A DNA stretch of 64,000 nucleotides, taken from positions 1,116,001 to 1,180,000 of the forward strand of contig JARFIW010001190.1 in assembly GCA_036346225.1 (NCBI GenBank). The letters run 5' to 3'. The stretch is from Platerodrilus igneus. Lineage: Eukaryota > Arthropoda > Insecta > Coleoptera > Lycidae. Shown here piece after piece: positions 9,762-21,509 of this stretch. The notes under the pieces are model-generated. The model saw only the letters and a program-made list of their open reading frames with translations, was not told where the DNA came from and ran no database searches. Both the position numbers and the translations under genes were made by a program. Positions within the stretch are counted from its first letter, which is position 1, and each line of letters opens with the position of its first letter.

Positions 9762-10070
9762 TATTAAAGAAACACATATTTTCTAAATGATATTGGTGCT
9801 AAGGAAAGCTATTATTATTAAGTTATATAGTTTGAGAGTGATGTTAAAACCTTGATGCTACACCCTGAGTTGTAAAAGTTAATCCATAAGCAAGAAATCC
9901 TTGATAATAGCAAGTTCAGTGTACTTGTATAAATTATTTTGGGATGATGTAACCAAAAGGATATACGACATACCTGCCTTGAAATGTTTTTGCAAACACA
10001 CACACACCTTATGTTAATTAAATACATTATATTAAAAGTCGAATGTCGGCGCGATTTACATATATATTAC
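9762..10070. other. Non-coding gap with a short CA run
   Basis: This holds the downstream copy of the direct repeat, a (CA)6 run near 9,995 and nothing else that I can identify. ORFs here on both strands are short and without motifs. Confidence 0.5.
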
Positions 10071-10371
10071 CAGAGATTTATAATTCCAAACACGTTGTTA
10101 TATTCGACTGCATGCAGATTCTTAGTATTTTATCGTGACATTGAAATTGTGAGAAGTGAACGACTTCTTTTACAAGATTTTACCTGCAGACGTTTAAAAA
10201 TTTGACCTCCATCATATAACCATAGATTTATAATTCCAAACACGTTGTTATATTCGACTGCATGCAAATTCTTAGTATTTTATCGCGACATTGAAATTGC
10301 GAGATGTGAACGACTTCTTTTTTACAAGATTTTACCTGCAAACGTTTAAAATTTGACCTCCATCATATAAC
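10071..10371. repeat. Tandem duplication, 2 x about 150 bp
   Basis: Copy 1 (10071-10220) and copy 2 (10221-10371) are nearly identical. Both start with AGATTTATAATTCCAAACACG and end with GACCTCCATCATATAAC. Only a few substitutions and two small indels separate them, so the duplication is recent compared with the surrounding decay. No coding role is evident. Confidence 0.9.
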
Positions 10372-11003
10372 ATTTCGTATATTTTCTCAATTTTATTTGC
10401 TACTTCGTACAAAACGCAGCTTATGAGGAGAGCTAAAACACTCTTTATCACTTGCACGCGTTTGCCTAATATTAAAAATTCTTCACAGCGGCGTTTTAAT
10501 TTTTAGCTTAACCTACCCCAGAAAAATACGAACCAACACGTGAACTCCATTTTCTACACACACAACATTTTTTAAAATTTAATATTTAATATTTAACGTC
10601 GGGAACGCTGCTAAAAAATTTCCTAAGAAAATATCTCCACCCCAGCGCACGCGCACCACCCCACGACAAAAATCTAACGACCCCGCCGAACGCACACCCC
10701 AAAGACCTAACGACCCCACGACGCAACAAATTTACACACAAAGACAATTTTGTTCTCAAAGCGGCGTATACATATCTTGCTGCACGTTTTGTTTCCCAAA
10801 GCGGCTTAGCTGTTCATATTGTTCTCGAACCGGCGTATACATATCTTGCTGTGGATCTCTGTTGCCAAACCGGCTTAGCTACCCTACTAGTGAACATGTG
10901 GAAAAGTTTTGCTAATTATTAATTAAGTGTTCTTTAACTCCTACTCATAAATTAAGAACAGAATAATACTTGCTTACGTATGTTTTTTAACTACTCCCCC
11001 TAA
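10372..11003. other. Non-coding stretch with short repeats
   Basis: It contains a CCCC/CTAACG-rich part (about 10,650-10,740) and a tandem repeat at 10751-10882. From about 10,925 on it matches the segment at 35,637-35,745, next to the old gypsy primer site. No gene is seen. Confidence 0.5.
10751..10882. repeat. Tandem repeat, 2 x about 66 bp
   Basis: Two diverged copies (10751-10819 and 10820-10882) share GTTCTCRAASCGGCGTATACATATCTTGCTG at the start and AACCGGCTTAGCT-like ends. No coding function is visible. Confidence 0.75.
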
Positions 11004-12038
11004 TATACAGAGTGGTAGAAAAATCCCGGAACGGTCAAATATTTTGGGAAATACTCATCGCATCAAAAAAAGAAAAAATACGTGTTCAATATTTTTTTAA
11101 AAGCTATCCAATGAACCCCCACCCCACCCCCTGGGAGTAGGGGTGTGGCAACTTTAAAAGTTTAAATGGGAACCCCCATTTGTTATTGCAGATTCGGATT
11201 CGCCACAAAATGTTAGTCATAATTTTTTTAAGTTTTTTGCAGATGGCGCTGCAATCATCAGAGAAGCAAGTCCAAAAAAAGTCTATTATTATTATCATAC
11301 CGTTGCATTATCGTTTCGCAAAACTCAAGTCTACGATCAAAATCATTTTCTAAAAGTTCTTGTACAAGATTAATTTTATAGGGATGATATCTGTGCAGCT
11401 TCATAACCTTAAGAACTGAATGATGACTCACTCCTACCTGTTGAGCTACTTTTCTACTCGATGTATGACAGTTTTCTTGAAAATGCAGTAACACCTCTAA
11501 TGCTTACTGATCATTTGTCGCGCTTTTAGGTCTTCCAGATCTTGGTTCATCCTTCACCGAACCAGTTCGCTCAAAACGATTCACTGTTCGACTCACAGTA
11601 GATTTAAAAATCGGTTGACATCAAGACAATTATTCTTGCTCTTTCAGACAGACATCACGAAATAATATCAAAAGCTAGTAACGAAATGAATACTAAAAAT
11701 GAATGTAATTCTGACATTTTTCAAATTCAAATGTTTTTGTACGCTATTTTGGTTTTGTCAATTACAACGCCTTCTATCATCCAAAATGGCTTGTATCGTA
11801 GGTCAATTTGGGGTAATTTATCCTGTGGAATCCAAATCTGCAATAACAAATGGGGTTTCCCACTTAAACTTTTAAAGTTGCCCCACCCCTACCCCTAGGG
11901 GGTGAGGGTGGGGGTTCAATTTTGGTGTCATTGGATAGCTTTTAAAAAAATATTGAACACGTATTTTTTCTTTTTTTTGATGCGATAAGTATTTCCCAAA
12001 ATATTTGAAGGTCCGGGACTTTTCTACCACTCTGTATA
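11004..12038. mobile_element. Mariner/Tc1-like element with about 200-bp inverted repeats
   Basis: The outer ends read TACAGAGTGGTAGAAAA and TTTTCTACCACTCTGTA, flanked by TA, the target used by Tc1/mariner elements. The inverted similarity continues inward for about 200 bp on both sides (11008-11210 and 11824-12034), including C-rich and poly-A blocks. The middle holds a broken minus-strand transposase. Element length is about 1.03 kb. The left and right arms differ at scattered sites, so it is not recent. Confidence 0.85.
11258..11640 (-). pseudogene. Mariner-like transposase N-terminal fragment
   Basis: The minus-strand frame includes a helix-turn-helix (SSRKVAQQVGVSHHSVLKVM) and the linker helix (LLENDFDRRLEFCETIM) typical of the DNA-binding half of IS630/Tc1/mariner transposases. 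An upstream piece in another frame has GRPKSA, the usual GRPR-like AT-hook. The catalytic DDE/D half is missing: after about 60 residues the frame runs into the inverted repeat. The element therefore cannot move by itself. It would have bound the terminal repeats. Confidence 0.75.
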
Positions 12039-12240
12039 CAAGTTTACTCTTAGAAGGTCTATACAAGAGTGTCTTTTACCAGACGAATTCGTAAAAGATC
12101 GGTTTAATTGCAGCTCATGGTTGTAAGCTTCTAACGATACTCTATGCTCTACATACCTCCAAAGCTATTTAATTAATATGTCTTAATACTAATTTAAGCA
12201 ACTTAAATAAAATAACAATACAAAGTTTATTCATCTATAC
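12039..12240. other. Short gap between mariner and hAT insertions
   Basis: About 200 bp of AT-rich DNA. Its first 30 bases continue the match to the segment at 35,716-35,745 that is interrupted here by the mariner. The last eight (ATCTATAC) are the left target duplication of the hAT element. Confidence 0.5.
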
Positions 12241-12359
12241 CAGAGGTTCCCAACCTTTTCTGAACCACCGCCCCCTCTACTGGAAAAAAAACTTCCAACG
12301 CCCCCCTCCTCATCATAGTGCATTATAACGAATATTAAAATATTGTTGCATAGTATCTA

Positions 12360-12361
<2 letters not shown>

Positions 12362-12411
<50 letters not shown>

Positions 12412-12418
12412 GATACTC
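12362..12418. repeat. (TA)n microsatellite inside the hAT element
   Basis: More than 50 bases of almost pure TA repeat, preceded by TATC/TATA units. Confidence 0.95.
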
Positions 12419-12604
12419 ATATACGAACGTTGCACTTTTGACTGCTATTACAAGCGTTCACTAAAGCGTTGAACAAGGTATATATATTAAAAATCGCAAA
12501 AGTAAACCTTAATTAAAACGACTATCAAATGTAGTACAAACTTGTTTATTAAAAACTTAAATATGAATACATAATGAACAGAAAAAAAGATTAAGAAGAA
12601 AAAA

Positions 12605-14388
12605 TTAATGAGATAGTTGAGGCTGGTGAAGTTTTAACAATTTGCTAATGTCGGGTTCCAATTTCGTTAACATCAGCCGCAAATCGCCACGTTCAGTAAT
12701 GTGCAGTCTGTTCCTTTTCTTAGACAATAAATTAGCTACTGCACTGAACCCACGCTCAGCCAAATAAGATGAAGGAAATGCAATTAAAAATATCTGTACT
12801 CTTGACCACAATCCAGGGTAAAGAACTGGTATTGGTTTTTGAAGCCAGAACTCTTGATATTCATTTCTGAATTTTACTTTTAGTTCTTCGTTAGTTGTGA
12901 GTTCTACGAGTTCCTCTTCTAAATTTGATGATTCTGCTGTATCTGCATTTGCGAAAGGATCTAAAACCCAACCCGGTATATTCATGTTTAAAATATCCTG
13001 GAATCGCTCCACACAATCAATATGAAGAACGTCCAAGTGTTGGCAGTAAGTAAGTAAATCTTCATGTTTTGCAGAGACTGCTGATAATGTGGGAAAGTGG
13101 CTGTATTCACCTCTCCATAGATTTCGTTTGAATAGAAGAAGTTTTCCCACAAAAGCAGCTATGACGTTTTTTGTTTTAATTAAATTCAATTCGTCACCTT
13201 GCAATTGTAAATTGACTTCATTAAATATTTTAAACAAGTCTGTCAAATAAGCGATGTCATTTTTATGTATAATCAGGTTTTCGCGCAATTTTTCGTTTCT
13301 GTTTTCAAGAAAGTCCAGTACTGAATCAAATAGTTGAAAAAAACGGTTCAAACAAGTACCTTTTGAGAGCCAACGAACTTCTGTGTGCAGCAGCAAGCGA
13401 TTGTAATCTTCATCATTTTCACTACAAAGTTGGCTAAATAATCTGTCATGCAATGAATTGCTTCTAATCGTATTTACTGCTCTAATAACGTAATGAAGCG
13501 ACGAATGCAAACGTTCGTTCAGATTTTTTGCAACCAAGTGCTGACGATGAATAATACAATGTATAGCGAGTACATTTGGTACTGCTTGTTTGAAATGAGC
13601 TATCAAACCCTTATGACGTCCCGTCATTGCTGGAGCACCATCAGTAGCTGCCGACAAAATATTATGCATAGGTATTTCTTTCTCTTGAAAAAACGTACTC
13701 ATGGTATTAAATATCGTTTCTCCCTTTGTATCAGTTTCTAAATTTTTTGCAAATAATAACTCTTGATAAATTTTTTCGTCTTTTATGAACCGAACGTATG
13801 ATAACAGCAGTACTTCGTTATTTGGTAGAGTGGATTCATCAAGTTGAATGGAAAAATTGCAAGTTTTTAAGTAATCGCATAATGATATTTCAACGTCTTG
13901 AGCCATTTCGTCTATTCTCCTTTGCACTGAGTTATTACTCAGAGGAATTTTTCTGATGACATCTGCCGATGTCTTATGATGAAGAACAGTTTTATTACCT
14001 CTCTGACTGCCGGCAAGATAAGTTCCTCGCCAATGGTATGTGGTTTTCCCGTTTTTGCGATTAACAATGAAATGTTATATGATGCTCGTAGTCCATCATC
14101 TTCTTGTTTAGAAGACGACGCAAATAGGTTTGATATAGTTGGTTGTTTCAAATATTTCTTCTGCAGTTCTTGAAAATAGGACAAATCTTTGTCCTTTTTA
14201 TCAGTATGCATTTTATTTAAATGTTCTTGTAGCCTAGAAGGCTTTATGGCTTCATTTGAGAAAACTTTTTGGCAAAGTAAACACATGGGTAATGATGGGT
14301 TTACAGGAGAGTGCGTAAATCCATATTTCAAATACAAAACACTGTACTGCCGGCATTTCTTCTTAGATTCAGACATTTTGAAATCCAA
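12605..14388 (-). pseudogene. hAT transposase, ZBED5/Buster-like, one frameshift
   Basis: The N-terminal frame (14388-13939) has a BED-type zinc finger: two Cys in MCLLCQKVF and two His in LQEHLNKMH. The main frame (13927-12605, 440 residues) carries the RNase-H-like catalytic core with TDGAPAMTGRHKG, the HCIIHRQHL block after it, the EVRWLSKGTCLNR block, and the C-terminal dimerisation part with AERGFSAVANLLSKKRNRL. These are the landmarks of vertebrate and insect ZBED5/FAM200-type hAT transposases. The two frames overlap in meaning around 13,960-13,995, so one small frameshift is the only visible break. Full length would be about 590 residues. It cuts and pastes the element at 12241-14961. 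Confidence 0.88.
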
Positions 14389-14969
14389 AACTTGCCACGG
14401 TTTAAAATAAATTAACTTTTCAACAAATTTGTAGATAATTATAAAATTAATGGTTATAATGACTTATATAACTTATCACTCACGAACATGGATTATTTGC
14501 GAAGCACACAAAAATAATAACACATTCCTAGAGCTATCCCTGCCTTCTATACGTTTGATTTCATACAAGCATCAACTTGTATGTTTTATCTTGTTTGCGA
14601 TGCCGGTGCACTTTGTAAGCAAGTCATATCGCGTCTTTGCTTATCAACTTGCAAAGACTTGTTGCGGACAATATTAAACGGAATTAGGTATTCATAGACC
14701 TAATGCTGAATTAAATGTTTTAAAGTATATTTTCTCGATAACAATAACATAGACATTTTAGATAGCTAAATAAACTGTCTTTTCATGCCAACTAGGTATT
14801 TTCAAAGTATTTGAATATATTTATTTTCTAAAAAGGTAAGTACGTCACGAACGCCCCTTGATCCTCCTAACGCCCCCCTTTTGCCCCTGTACTCGCTACC
14901 GCCCCCTTTGAAAGCTACAGCGCCCACTGGGGGGCGGTACCGCCCCCGTTGGGAACCTATGATCTATAC

Positions 14970-15694
14970 TAACTGCTGTAAAAGCCTAATAGTTCTTGAA
15001 CCTTTTTAATTCTATTATTGCATCTCACTGATCATTTCGTATTTACAATTCCATTGTTCAGACTAGCCTTCCTTAACAACTGTGGCTATCATTGCTGTGT
15101 TTTCCCCCCCTCCTAAATTAGGACTTACTTTATGATTGGTAATAACAGTATTAAATACTACACTACTGTAACCTATATTCTTTCTCTTCATTTATTTATT
15201 TCTATTTTTAAAAATGTTGATTAGGATGTTACGAGAAAAGTCCAGAACCACCTAAATTTCTCTCAGAAGTTAACCATAGATGTTGTTTTATTCGTATTAA
15301 CAATAAGTACTTCTAGTGACTTTTGAACTAACTTTGAACTTTAACTTCTGCGGAATGAGACTAACGGGACGGGAGTCTACCAATACGGAAATGTCAGGCG
15401 TCACTAAACTCAAAGATTTAACGTAAGCGAGACAGCGTCACTAAAAGGAGTATACGAACTTTAGTAACGATTATACGCGCGTAAAGCACACAGGTTTAGA
15501 TTGTTATATTTATACAATATTATCCCTGAAAGTAAAAGTAATTATATATTGAATATCAAACAGATCGTCGATTGCATCTGGGTAAGAATTATGCTTATAT
15601 ATCAATTCATAATATCGTAAGGGAAATTAAACTGATCCATACACACTACTTAATTTTCATATTCTATTAAGTTTATTAGAGTCTTTATATTATA

Positions 15695-15733
<39 letters not shown>

Positions 15734-17160
15734 AATTTAATCATAAGACTACTGTCTAAATAAATTGTTACGTTAGTAAGTTAATAAAAAGTCTGAATAA
15801 GGTAATATATGTGTTTCTATCAAATTAAAGATTATTCTTTTTATGTTACAGATATTTACAATTCTTAATTTAAATTTTCTTATGTTATCTTAGCTGAAGA
15901 TGGAATTTATGTCATGTTATAATGTTATGTAAAAATGACAATGGTTGTGTTCAAAAAATTTTTTATATTATATTCAAATCTGAGTACGCTGTGCATAAAA
16001 TCATTCATGGATCTTAAGAGATATTAATTATTATTCATTACATTTAATTTTTTTAATTGTTTACTAAATAGTCACATAAGATGGATTTTAAACAAGTTAT
16101 TCTATAATAGCTTTTTAATCTGATGGGAAATTTATTATCGCACATATTTCTTATAGAAGATGATCACTGTCATAATTCTGAGTTGTAAAGCATACATAAA
16201 TATTTTTGTAAATAACAAAGTTTAAACTACTGTGGATGCTTAATAACATTAAAATACAGAATGAGGAACTTTACATAAATAAAAATTTGACTTACCAAGG
16301 ATTACGACATTAATTTTATATAAGAAAAAAATGTGTTACTAAACTATAACGTTTTATCTCGATTAACAGCGTCTTTTTGTGAACGAAGCATATCGACAAC
16401 ATGAACAGCTGTTCTTATGGCAACAAATAAGTTAGAAATTACGTCAAACTATCTGCATCCAAATTTTCAATCAGAGACTGCTAAATCTATTATTTCGTAA
16501 CATTACTCAATTTTACAGTAGTCGCATCGATACGAATTTTAAATTTGCATAGTATTATGGGGTCGTCCATAGAATTAATTACAACGGAAATTGTTTCAAC
16601 TTAAATAACAGCAAAAGCGGTATCATGGAAGTTGTGCTATAATATTTAAGATTAATTAGATATATATATTAAAGCTAATAAACTTTACAAATCATATTGT
16701 CCAATTTACAACATCGTTGACGAGGACTTTGAGAGGTCTATTTTAAAGAGCTCTACGGAGATTGCATTGTAACATATTAATTTGGGCTGACACGTTATTC
16801 ACATAATAGTTGTAATACGACTGGCTTGTTTACGGGAAAACCATCTTTCTCTACTACAAGTGGTCAACACTGCACGTGCAGCTTGATTATACCAGAAATA
16901 ACTGGTTACGTCAACGTGTATTATAGCTAAACGACATTTTCTATCTTTATAAATAATTTTGAAGGTGCATTTTTAATGCTTTTACAATTCTAAAAAAAGG
17001 TCTAACGAAAGTTAATTTGGAACATTTGGACATGCAACAAAACTTGTTTTCAACAAATAAAATCTAATACTGGTTATACATTGAGATTTACTAACAATCA
17101 TCTAGGTGAATGTTTTCTAAACTGCATAATTATATTAATGAAATAAAAATGCTTAACTAT
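14970..17160. other. 2.2-kb AT-rich stretch without recognised gene
   Basis: Many stop codons occur in all frames. The only clear feature is a (TA)n run at about 15697-15731. It lies between the hAT target site and the end of the old gypsy pol, so it may be the decayed 3' LTR and flank of that element, but I find no second LTR copy to prove this. Confidence 0.4.
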
Positions 17161-17164
17161 CACT

Positions 17165-19861
17165 AACCTTCTTTTTATAACCAATGATCTGGTTGCTTTT
17201 AAACTTTTTTTTGTTTTCCAAAAAGTCGCATAAGTAGGTTCCACGACTTAACTTCTGTCTCATTGTCGCCTCAACCCAACCCTTCTTATTTAACGATCTA
17301 TAATTCTTTATCAGTACGGAATCATTTACCTTGAAACATTTATTTCTCTCTGGTTTAACAGGTGATGTAATTATTTGTTTATCAACATTGATTGGTTTAG
17401 GTTTTATTGCACTTTATCTTGTGTCACAAACAAAAGTTTGGCTGGTCTTTCTTTTGCGTTACAGTGTGGCATATTCCTATATGCCTTTAAGAATCTGAGC
17501 ATCGTTGTGTCGATGTGCATATTTTTATTCCAGTGTATAACAAAACTCTTTCCATTGTCCTTTTAAACATTTTCACTGCATTTTCTGCTGCTCCATTTGA
17601 TGTTGGGTAAAATGTTGATAATGTACTATGCTTAATTCCATTTTTAGATAAGGAGCTTTCTACTTCGGATGAAACCAATTGCGGTCCATTGTCACCAATT
17701 AAAATCTGTGGTAATCCTAACGAGCGAATATTTTTCGTTATTTGGGAATTTTCTCTCTGCGGCGGCTTTTTCATCTTAAATACTTCCACACGCTTTGTAC
17801 AGGCGTCTAAAATAATTAAATATTTGCATACTTAAATCCCTTCCAGAAAATCTACGTCTATTCTCTTCCACGCACTCGTAGTTGCAGATCATGAATTATT
17901 TGTAGGAACATTATGCGGGATTCGTATGTTTTCAACCATGATATGCATGACTGTTATCTTCGCTATATCCGTGTCCATCCGTGACCACCACATCAACGAT
18001 CTGGCTTAAAAGCTTTCAACTTACCGTTTCTTATGTCCGACATGCAGTTCTCATATTTCTTTTCTCAGCACTTATGAAATTATTAGTCTATAACCCCACA
18101 TCAAACATCCTTCCTTAGATCATTTTTTCTGATAGTATATGGTTTTAATTCTACGTTTACGCTATCTGGCCATAATTGCTGTACGACTTTTAAAGTTTTT
18201 ATTAAGTTGGATCCTGATTCACCTGCTTCTTTACCTTGTTCGCGTCGATCGATGTACGTTCCGCTGCGATAAAATGCAAATAGGATCCTTTTTTCGCCTT
18301 ATTTAACATATCACCAGGCTTTAATGGAGAACGAGATAAAGAATCGGCCACAAAATTTTCTACTTTTTTGACATAGTGGATATAATAATTAAACTTGATA
18401 AAAAATGTAGCCCACCGTTGCGAACGACTTGCCACCGTTAACGGTATCCCTATATTTTCACCGAATATTGTCATAAGTGATTTCTGAACCGTTTAACCGT
18501 TTTTAATGTAAATTATTGTCTAACAGATACCTACTGCTAAAACCCTTTTACTCCGAAATAAATTGCTAACGCTCGGCGGGAGTGAGCGTTTCCGAAACAA
18601 ACTCTATTGGTGGTTCTGAACCGTCCTGAAACTTATGTGTCAGAGCTGCTGCAATCCTTTCTTGTGAAGTATCTGTGGATAAAACTATCGGTGCTTTCGA
18701 GTCAAAATGTAACAATATTGTATCCAATGCGTTATCCTCTTTAATTTGTTTAAACGACTCTACATTTTTCCGTTCTTTTTTTGTTTCAATTTGTACTGTG
18801 GGTACATCATGTGTAATAATATAAGAACGAATTTTACGTAATAATTAATAATTCTTGTCAGAGCTTTAACTTGCATCACCATGGTTGGTTCAGGTGCGTA
18901 TAAAATTGCTTTAATTTTATCTCAATTTTTTAATCATATCTTTGTTAATAGTATGTTCCAAATAATATACTTCAGGTTGAAACAAAAAGTATTTTTTAGT
19001 TTCAGTTTTAATCCCGCGTCTGCAAGCTTTTCAAAAACTTTTCTTAAATTTACTTAATGTTTTTCTTGAGTTCTACCGGTGATTATAAAAGTTTTCTAAA
19101 AAAATTGCATACACCGTCATTTTTGATTTCAATTGTTCAATATGTTTCTGAAAAATTGCCGCTGCCGGCGATATACCTTATGGTAAACGAAAATTTTAAA
19201 TAGCTCCTTAAATATATTCCAAGTCGCTAATTTTGCGGACTCTTCGTCTAACATAAATTGATTATAGGCCTGACTGAAGTCAATCTTGGAAAATTTCGGT
19301 CCTCATTGCAGTTTTGCGTAAATTTGTTCTATTCACAGCAAGGAGTAGCTTAAAAAACTTATTTAACGTAATTTTTTAATCAGCGCAGTCTGACCGAACC
19401 ATCTTGCTTTATCACGAGTAACAGCGTCTCTATCGCTGGTTTATATCAAGGTTATAACATTGTCTTTCTGTAACCGTTCTAGTTCCGTTTCTACTTTCAT
19501 CTTACACGATAAAGGTAATGTGCGCGGTTTACAGAAAATTGGTTTGAAGTTTGGTTTTAATTTTAGTATAATGACATCGTATTTATGTTATCCTAAGTTA
19601 CCTCCGAACAAAATTTTAAAATTCTTAATTCAGTTATATAAACATACCTCATATACTTGTTTAACGTTCACAATTGATCGATGTTCATCTAATTTAGTCA
19701 GACCTAAATTAAAGCGTTGCTACCGATCTCTACCTAATAAAACCGTAAGCCTATTTTCGATTAGACAAATATTTATTTTCCTTGCTTGACCCTTATACTC
19801 AACTTGGCTGAAAAATAAACCTCTGGTCTGTCCGTGGTTCCCGTAAATTCTTTTAACACCA
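17165..19861 (-). pseudogene. Old Ty3/gypsy pol (RT, RNase H, integrase), strongly decayed
   Basis: Reading on the minus strand from 19861 down, pieces appear in pol order. First is a pre-RT block (KPRTLPLSCKMKVETELERL). A palm-like FSKIDFSQAYNQ piece near 19,270 follows, then an RNase H end with NFVADSLSRSP (18,340). The integrase core is in 17,789-17,487, with IGDNGPQLVSS (second Asp) and later YPTSNGAAENAVK (catalytic Glu). A C-terminal integrase tail with RQKLSRGTYLCDF ends near 17,170. Dozens of stops and frameshifts show great age. The upstream half (protease, gag, primer site) is not here but at 34,572-35,630, beyond the errantivirus-like insertion. Confidence 0.8.
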
Positions 19862-19865
19862 CGTT
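19862..19865. repeat. Left 4-bp target duplication (CGTT)
   Basis: CGTT directly before the 5' LTR of the inserted element is repeated directly after its 3' LTR (34568-34571). Confidence 0.85.
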
Positions 19866-20448
19866 AGTTACATATCCTCCAAATCAATATATATGTATAG
19901 TTAAATAGAAATCATTGAAACTAAAGTTAGATGCAACAATGTATAATTGAAAGACAGACTACAAAAGGTTAATGGAAGTTCATAAACCAGACATGAAAAC
20001 GGATGTGCATACATTGTATTCGAGACGTAACCTGACTCTGCAGGTGCAGGTACAATAGACTATAAGACACTTATTATCAGAGTTAAGATTGTTACTTTGT
20101 ATTGCATAAATAAATAAAGAAAATAGCGAACACGAACTCTGCAAGTTACCACAAGCAATGTGAGGGCCAGGGACAACATAAATACCCCGAAGAACCCAGG
20201 ATAGTCAATCAGTCTCGAGCTCCTCAACTTTAGCATTGTTGGTTGTTCAAGCTACTCAAAATTAGTTTAATTATATTTTATTAGTGAAAGTAATAGAAAA
20301 GCAATTTTTGATTGATTAAAAGCGTTAATGAACATAACGCAGCCATTTGTTAATTTCCATTTGTAATATCTGTTTTAAATAAATTTGTTAGAAGAATTCT
20401 TGGAAGAAGCTTTTTAAAAAGACGCTCTAAGAGACCCAAAATCTAACT
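19866..20448 (+). repeat. 5' LTR of errantivirus-like element
   Basis: 583 bp, beginning AGTTACATATCC and ending AAAATCTAACT. It is directly followed by GGCGCAGCGGTAGGATGG, the primer-binding site region. A polyadenylation-type AATAAA occurs within it (near 20,110). Its uninterrupted sequence around 20,195-20,205 shows the empty site of the CACTA insertion found in the 3' LTR. Confidence 0.9.
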
Positions 20449-21509
20449 GGCGCAGCGGTAGGATGGGAGAAGGGCACTTGCAAATCCAAAATCGAGAAGG
20501 TGGTGGTTGTGAATCTGGAAAAACAAATAAAAATGGGCAAGGTACAAAATCGACCAAGCCCAATGAAAAAAAAACTGATGGAACTGGCAATGAAAATTAT
20601 GTAAGTTTATTTATCCTAACCATTTTCAATTTTTGATATTAGCTAAAAAGCAACAAAAAATTATATACAATTTCTGTACAATTTATTATTACATTTTATC
20701 GCAATTATTAATGAAAGCAAACTCATTTTAACAAAGGAATTATATTTACGCATTTATGTACGATTTAAATAAATAAATCAAATTTAGCAGAGGCCGAAGC
20801 CTAAAGTATAATTAAAACAAAAGTTATGTACAGTTTATTATAGAACTTATTACAGCAACGATTCATCCAAAACTTGACTTTTATCAAATTCTATAATTAA
20901 ATACTTTAGTACAACAATTAATGGAGGCGTAATTATAGAAATATTTTATGTACTTTATTATTATTGAAACGAATTACTCAGCAAGCTCTAGGTATAAATG
21001 GAACGCAATTATCTGTACCATTTTTTCCACAATTATTACTGAAAGAATTTATTCAGAAAACTTAAAACTTTATAATTAAACATTTTCAAGGCATCCGAAT
21101 TGTGTAGTTATAAAGGAACATGCATTTATCAATACAACATCTAACGAGACAATTATAGCAACTTTACTTATTATTGCAACACTTAAATTAATCAACACAA
21201 AACTGAAACAAAGGCGTAATTATAACACAGTTCTTAGACAATTTATTGCGAGATATTATTACTGAAATAAAATTATTTTGCATCAATTTGCAAGCTCTGT
21301 AAAAATTAAAAATACACATTTCAACGAGACAGTAATTGATAAAACAATTACCAAGCAGAAATTCTTCACGTAATTAAAGCAATTGTTGATTACCTACAGA
21401 ATATACGTAAAACGACTCTTTAAATAACTGTATACAAACCAAACTGAAAAGTAACTCTCGACTTATACAAAAACAATACAAATTAAATTAAAAGTGACCC
21501 TTAACAACC
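20449..21509 (+). other. Leader of the errantivirus-like element, with diverged repeats
   Basis: This 1.06-kb untranslated leader is AT-rich and shows a recurring pattern: blocks of TTATTATTGMAAC or ATTATTACTGAAA appear near 20,960, 21,050, 21,171 and 21,256. GGCGTAATTATA occurs near 20,930 and 21,217. Leaders of gypsy-type errantiviruses are known to carry protein-binding repeat arrays, so a regulatory role is possible. No gene is present. Confidence 0.55.

Larger units (their letters stand above)
8990..9920. repeat. Diverged direct repeats around the spliced small gene
   Basis: Two motif groups recur. ATGTGGNTATAAAATTATTCA is found near 9000 and again near 9288. A longer block with TTTGAGAATGA, then CTTGATGCTACACC, then AAAAGTTAAT occurs at about 9112-9190 and again at about 9828-9900. 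The copies are in the same orientation and flank the 81-residue gene on both sides. Apart from the small gene, this stretch has no coding signal. Such iterated non-coding blocks could be regulatory or origin-like repeats of the viral element, or remains of duplications. Confidence 0.55.
12241..14961. mobile_element. hAT transposon, complete, with 8-bp target duplication
   Basis: The left end starts CAGAGGTTCCCAAC and the right end is GTTGGGAACCTATG, an imperfect terminal inverted repeat. Exactly ATCTATAC lies on both sides (12233-12240 and 14962-14969), the 8-bp duplication expected for hAT. C-rich subterminal runs (CCGCCCCCTCT on the left, CGCCCACTGGGGGGCGG on the right) are also mirrored. 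The element is about 2.72 kb and carries one minus-strand transposase with one frameshift. A (TA)n run sits between the left end and the gene. Confidence 0.93.

Noticed and set aside
9984..10205. 73-codon plus-strand ORF
   Set aside because: It covers a CA run and the first copy of the tandem duplication; there is no motif and no gene signals.
15230..15500. TGTTAC start as LTR boundary of the old gypsy
   Set aside because: No second copy was found beside the primer site at 35,630, where a TGTTAC also occurs but the following bases differ.
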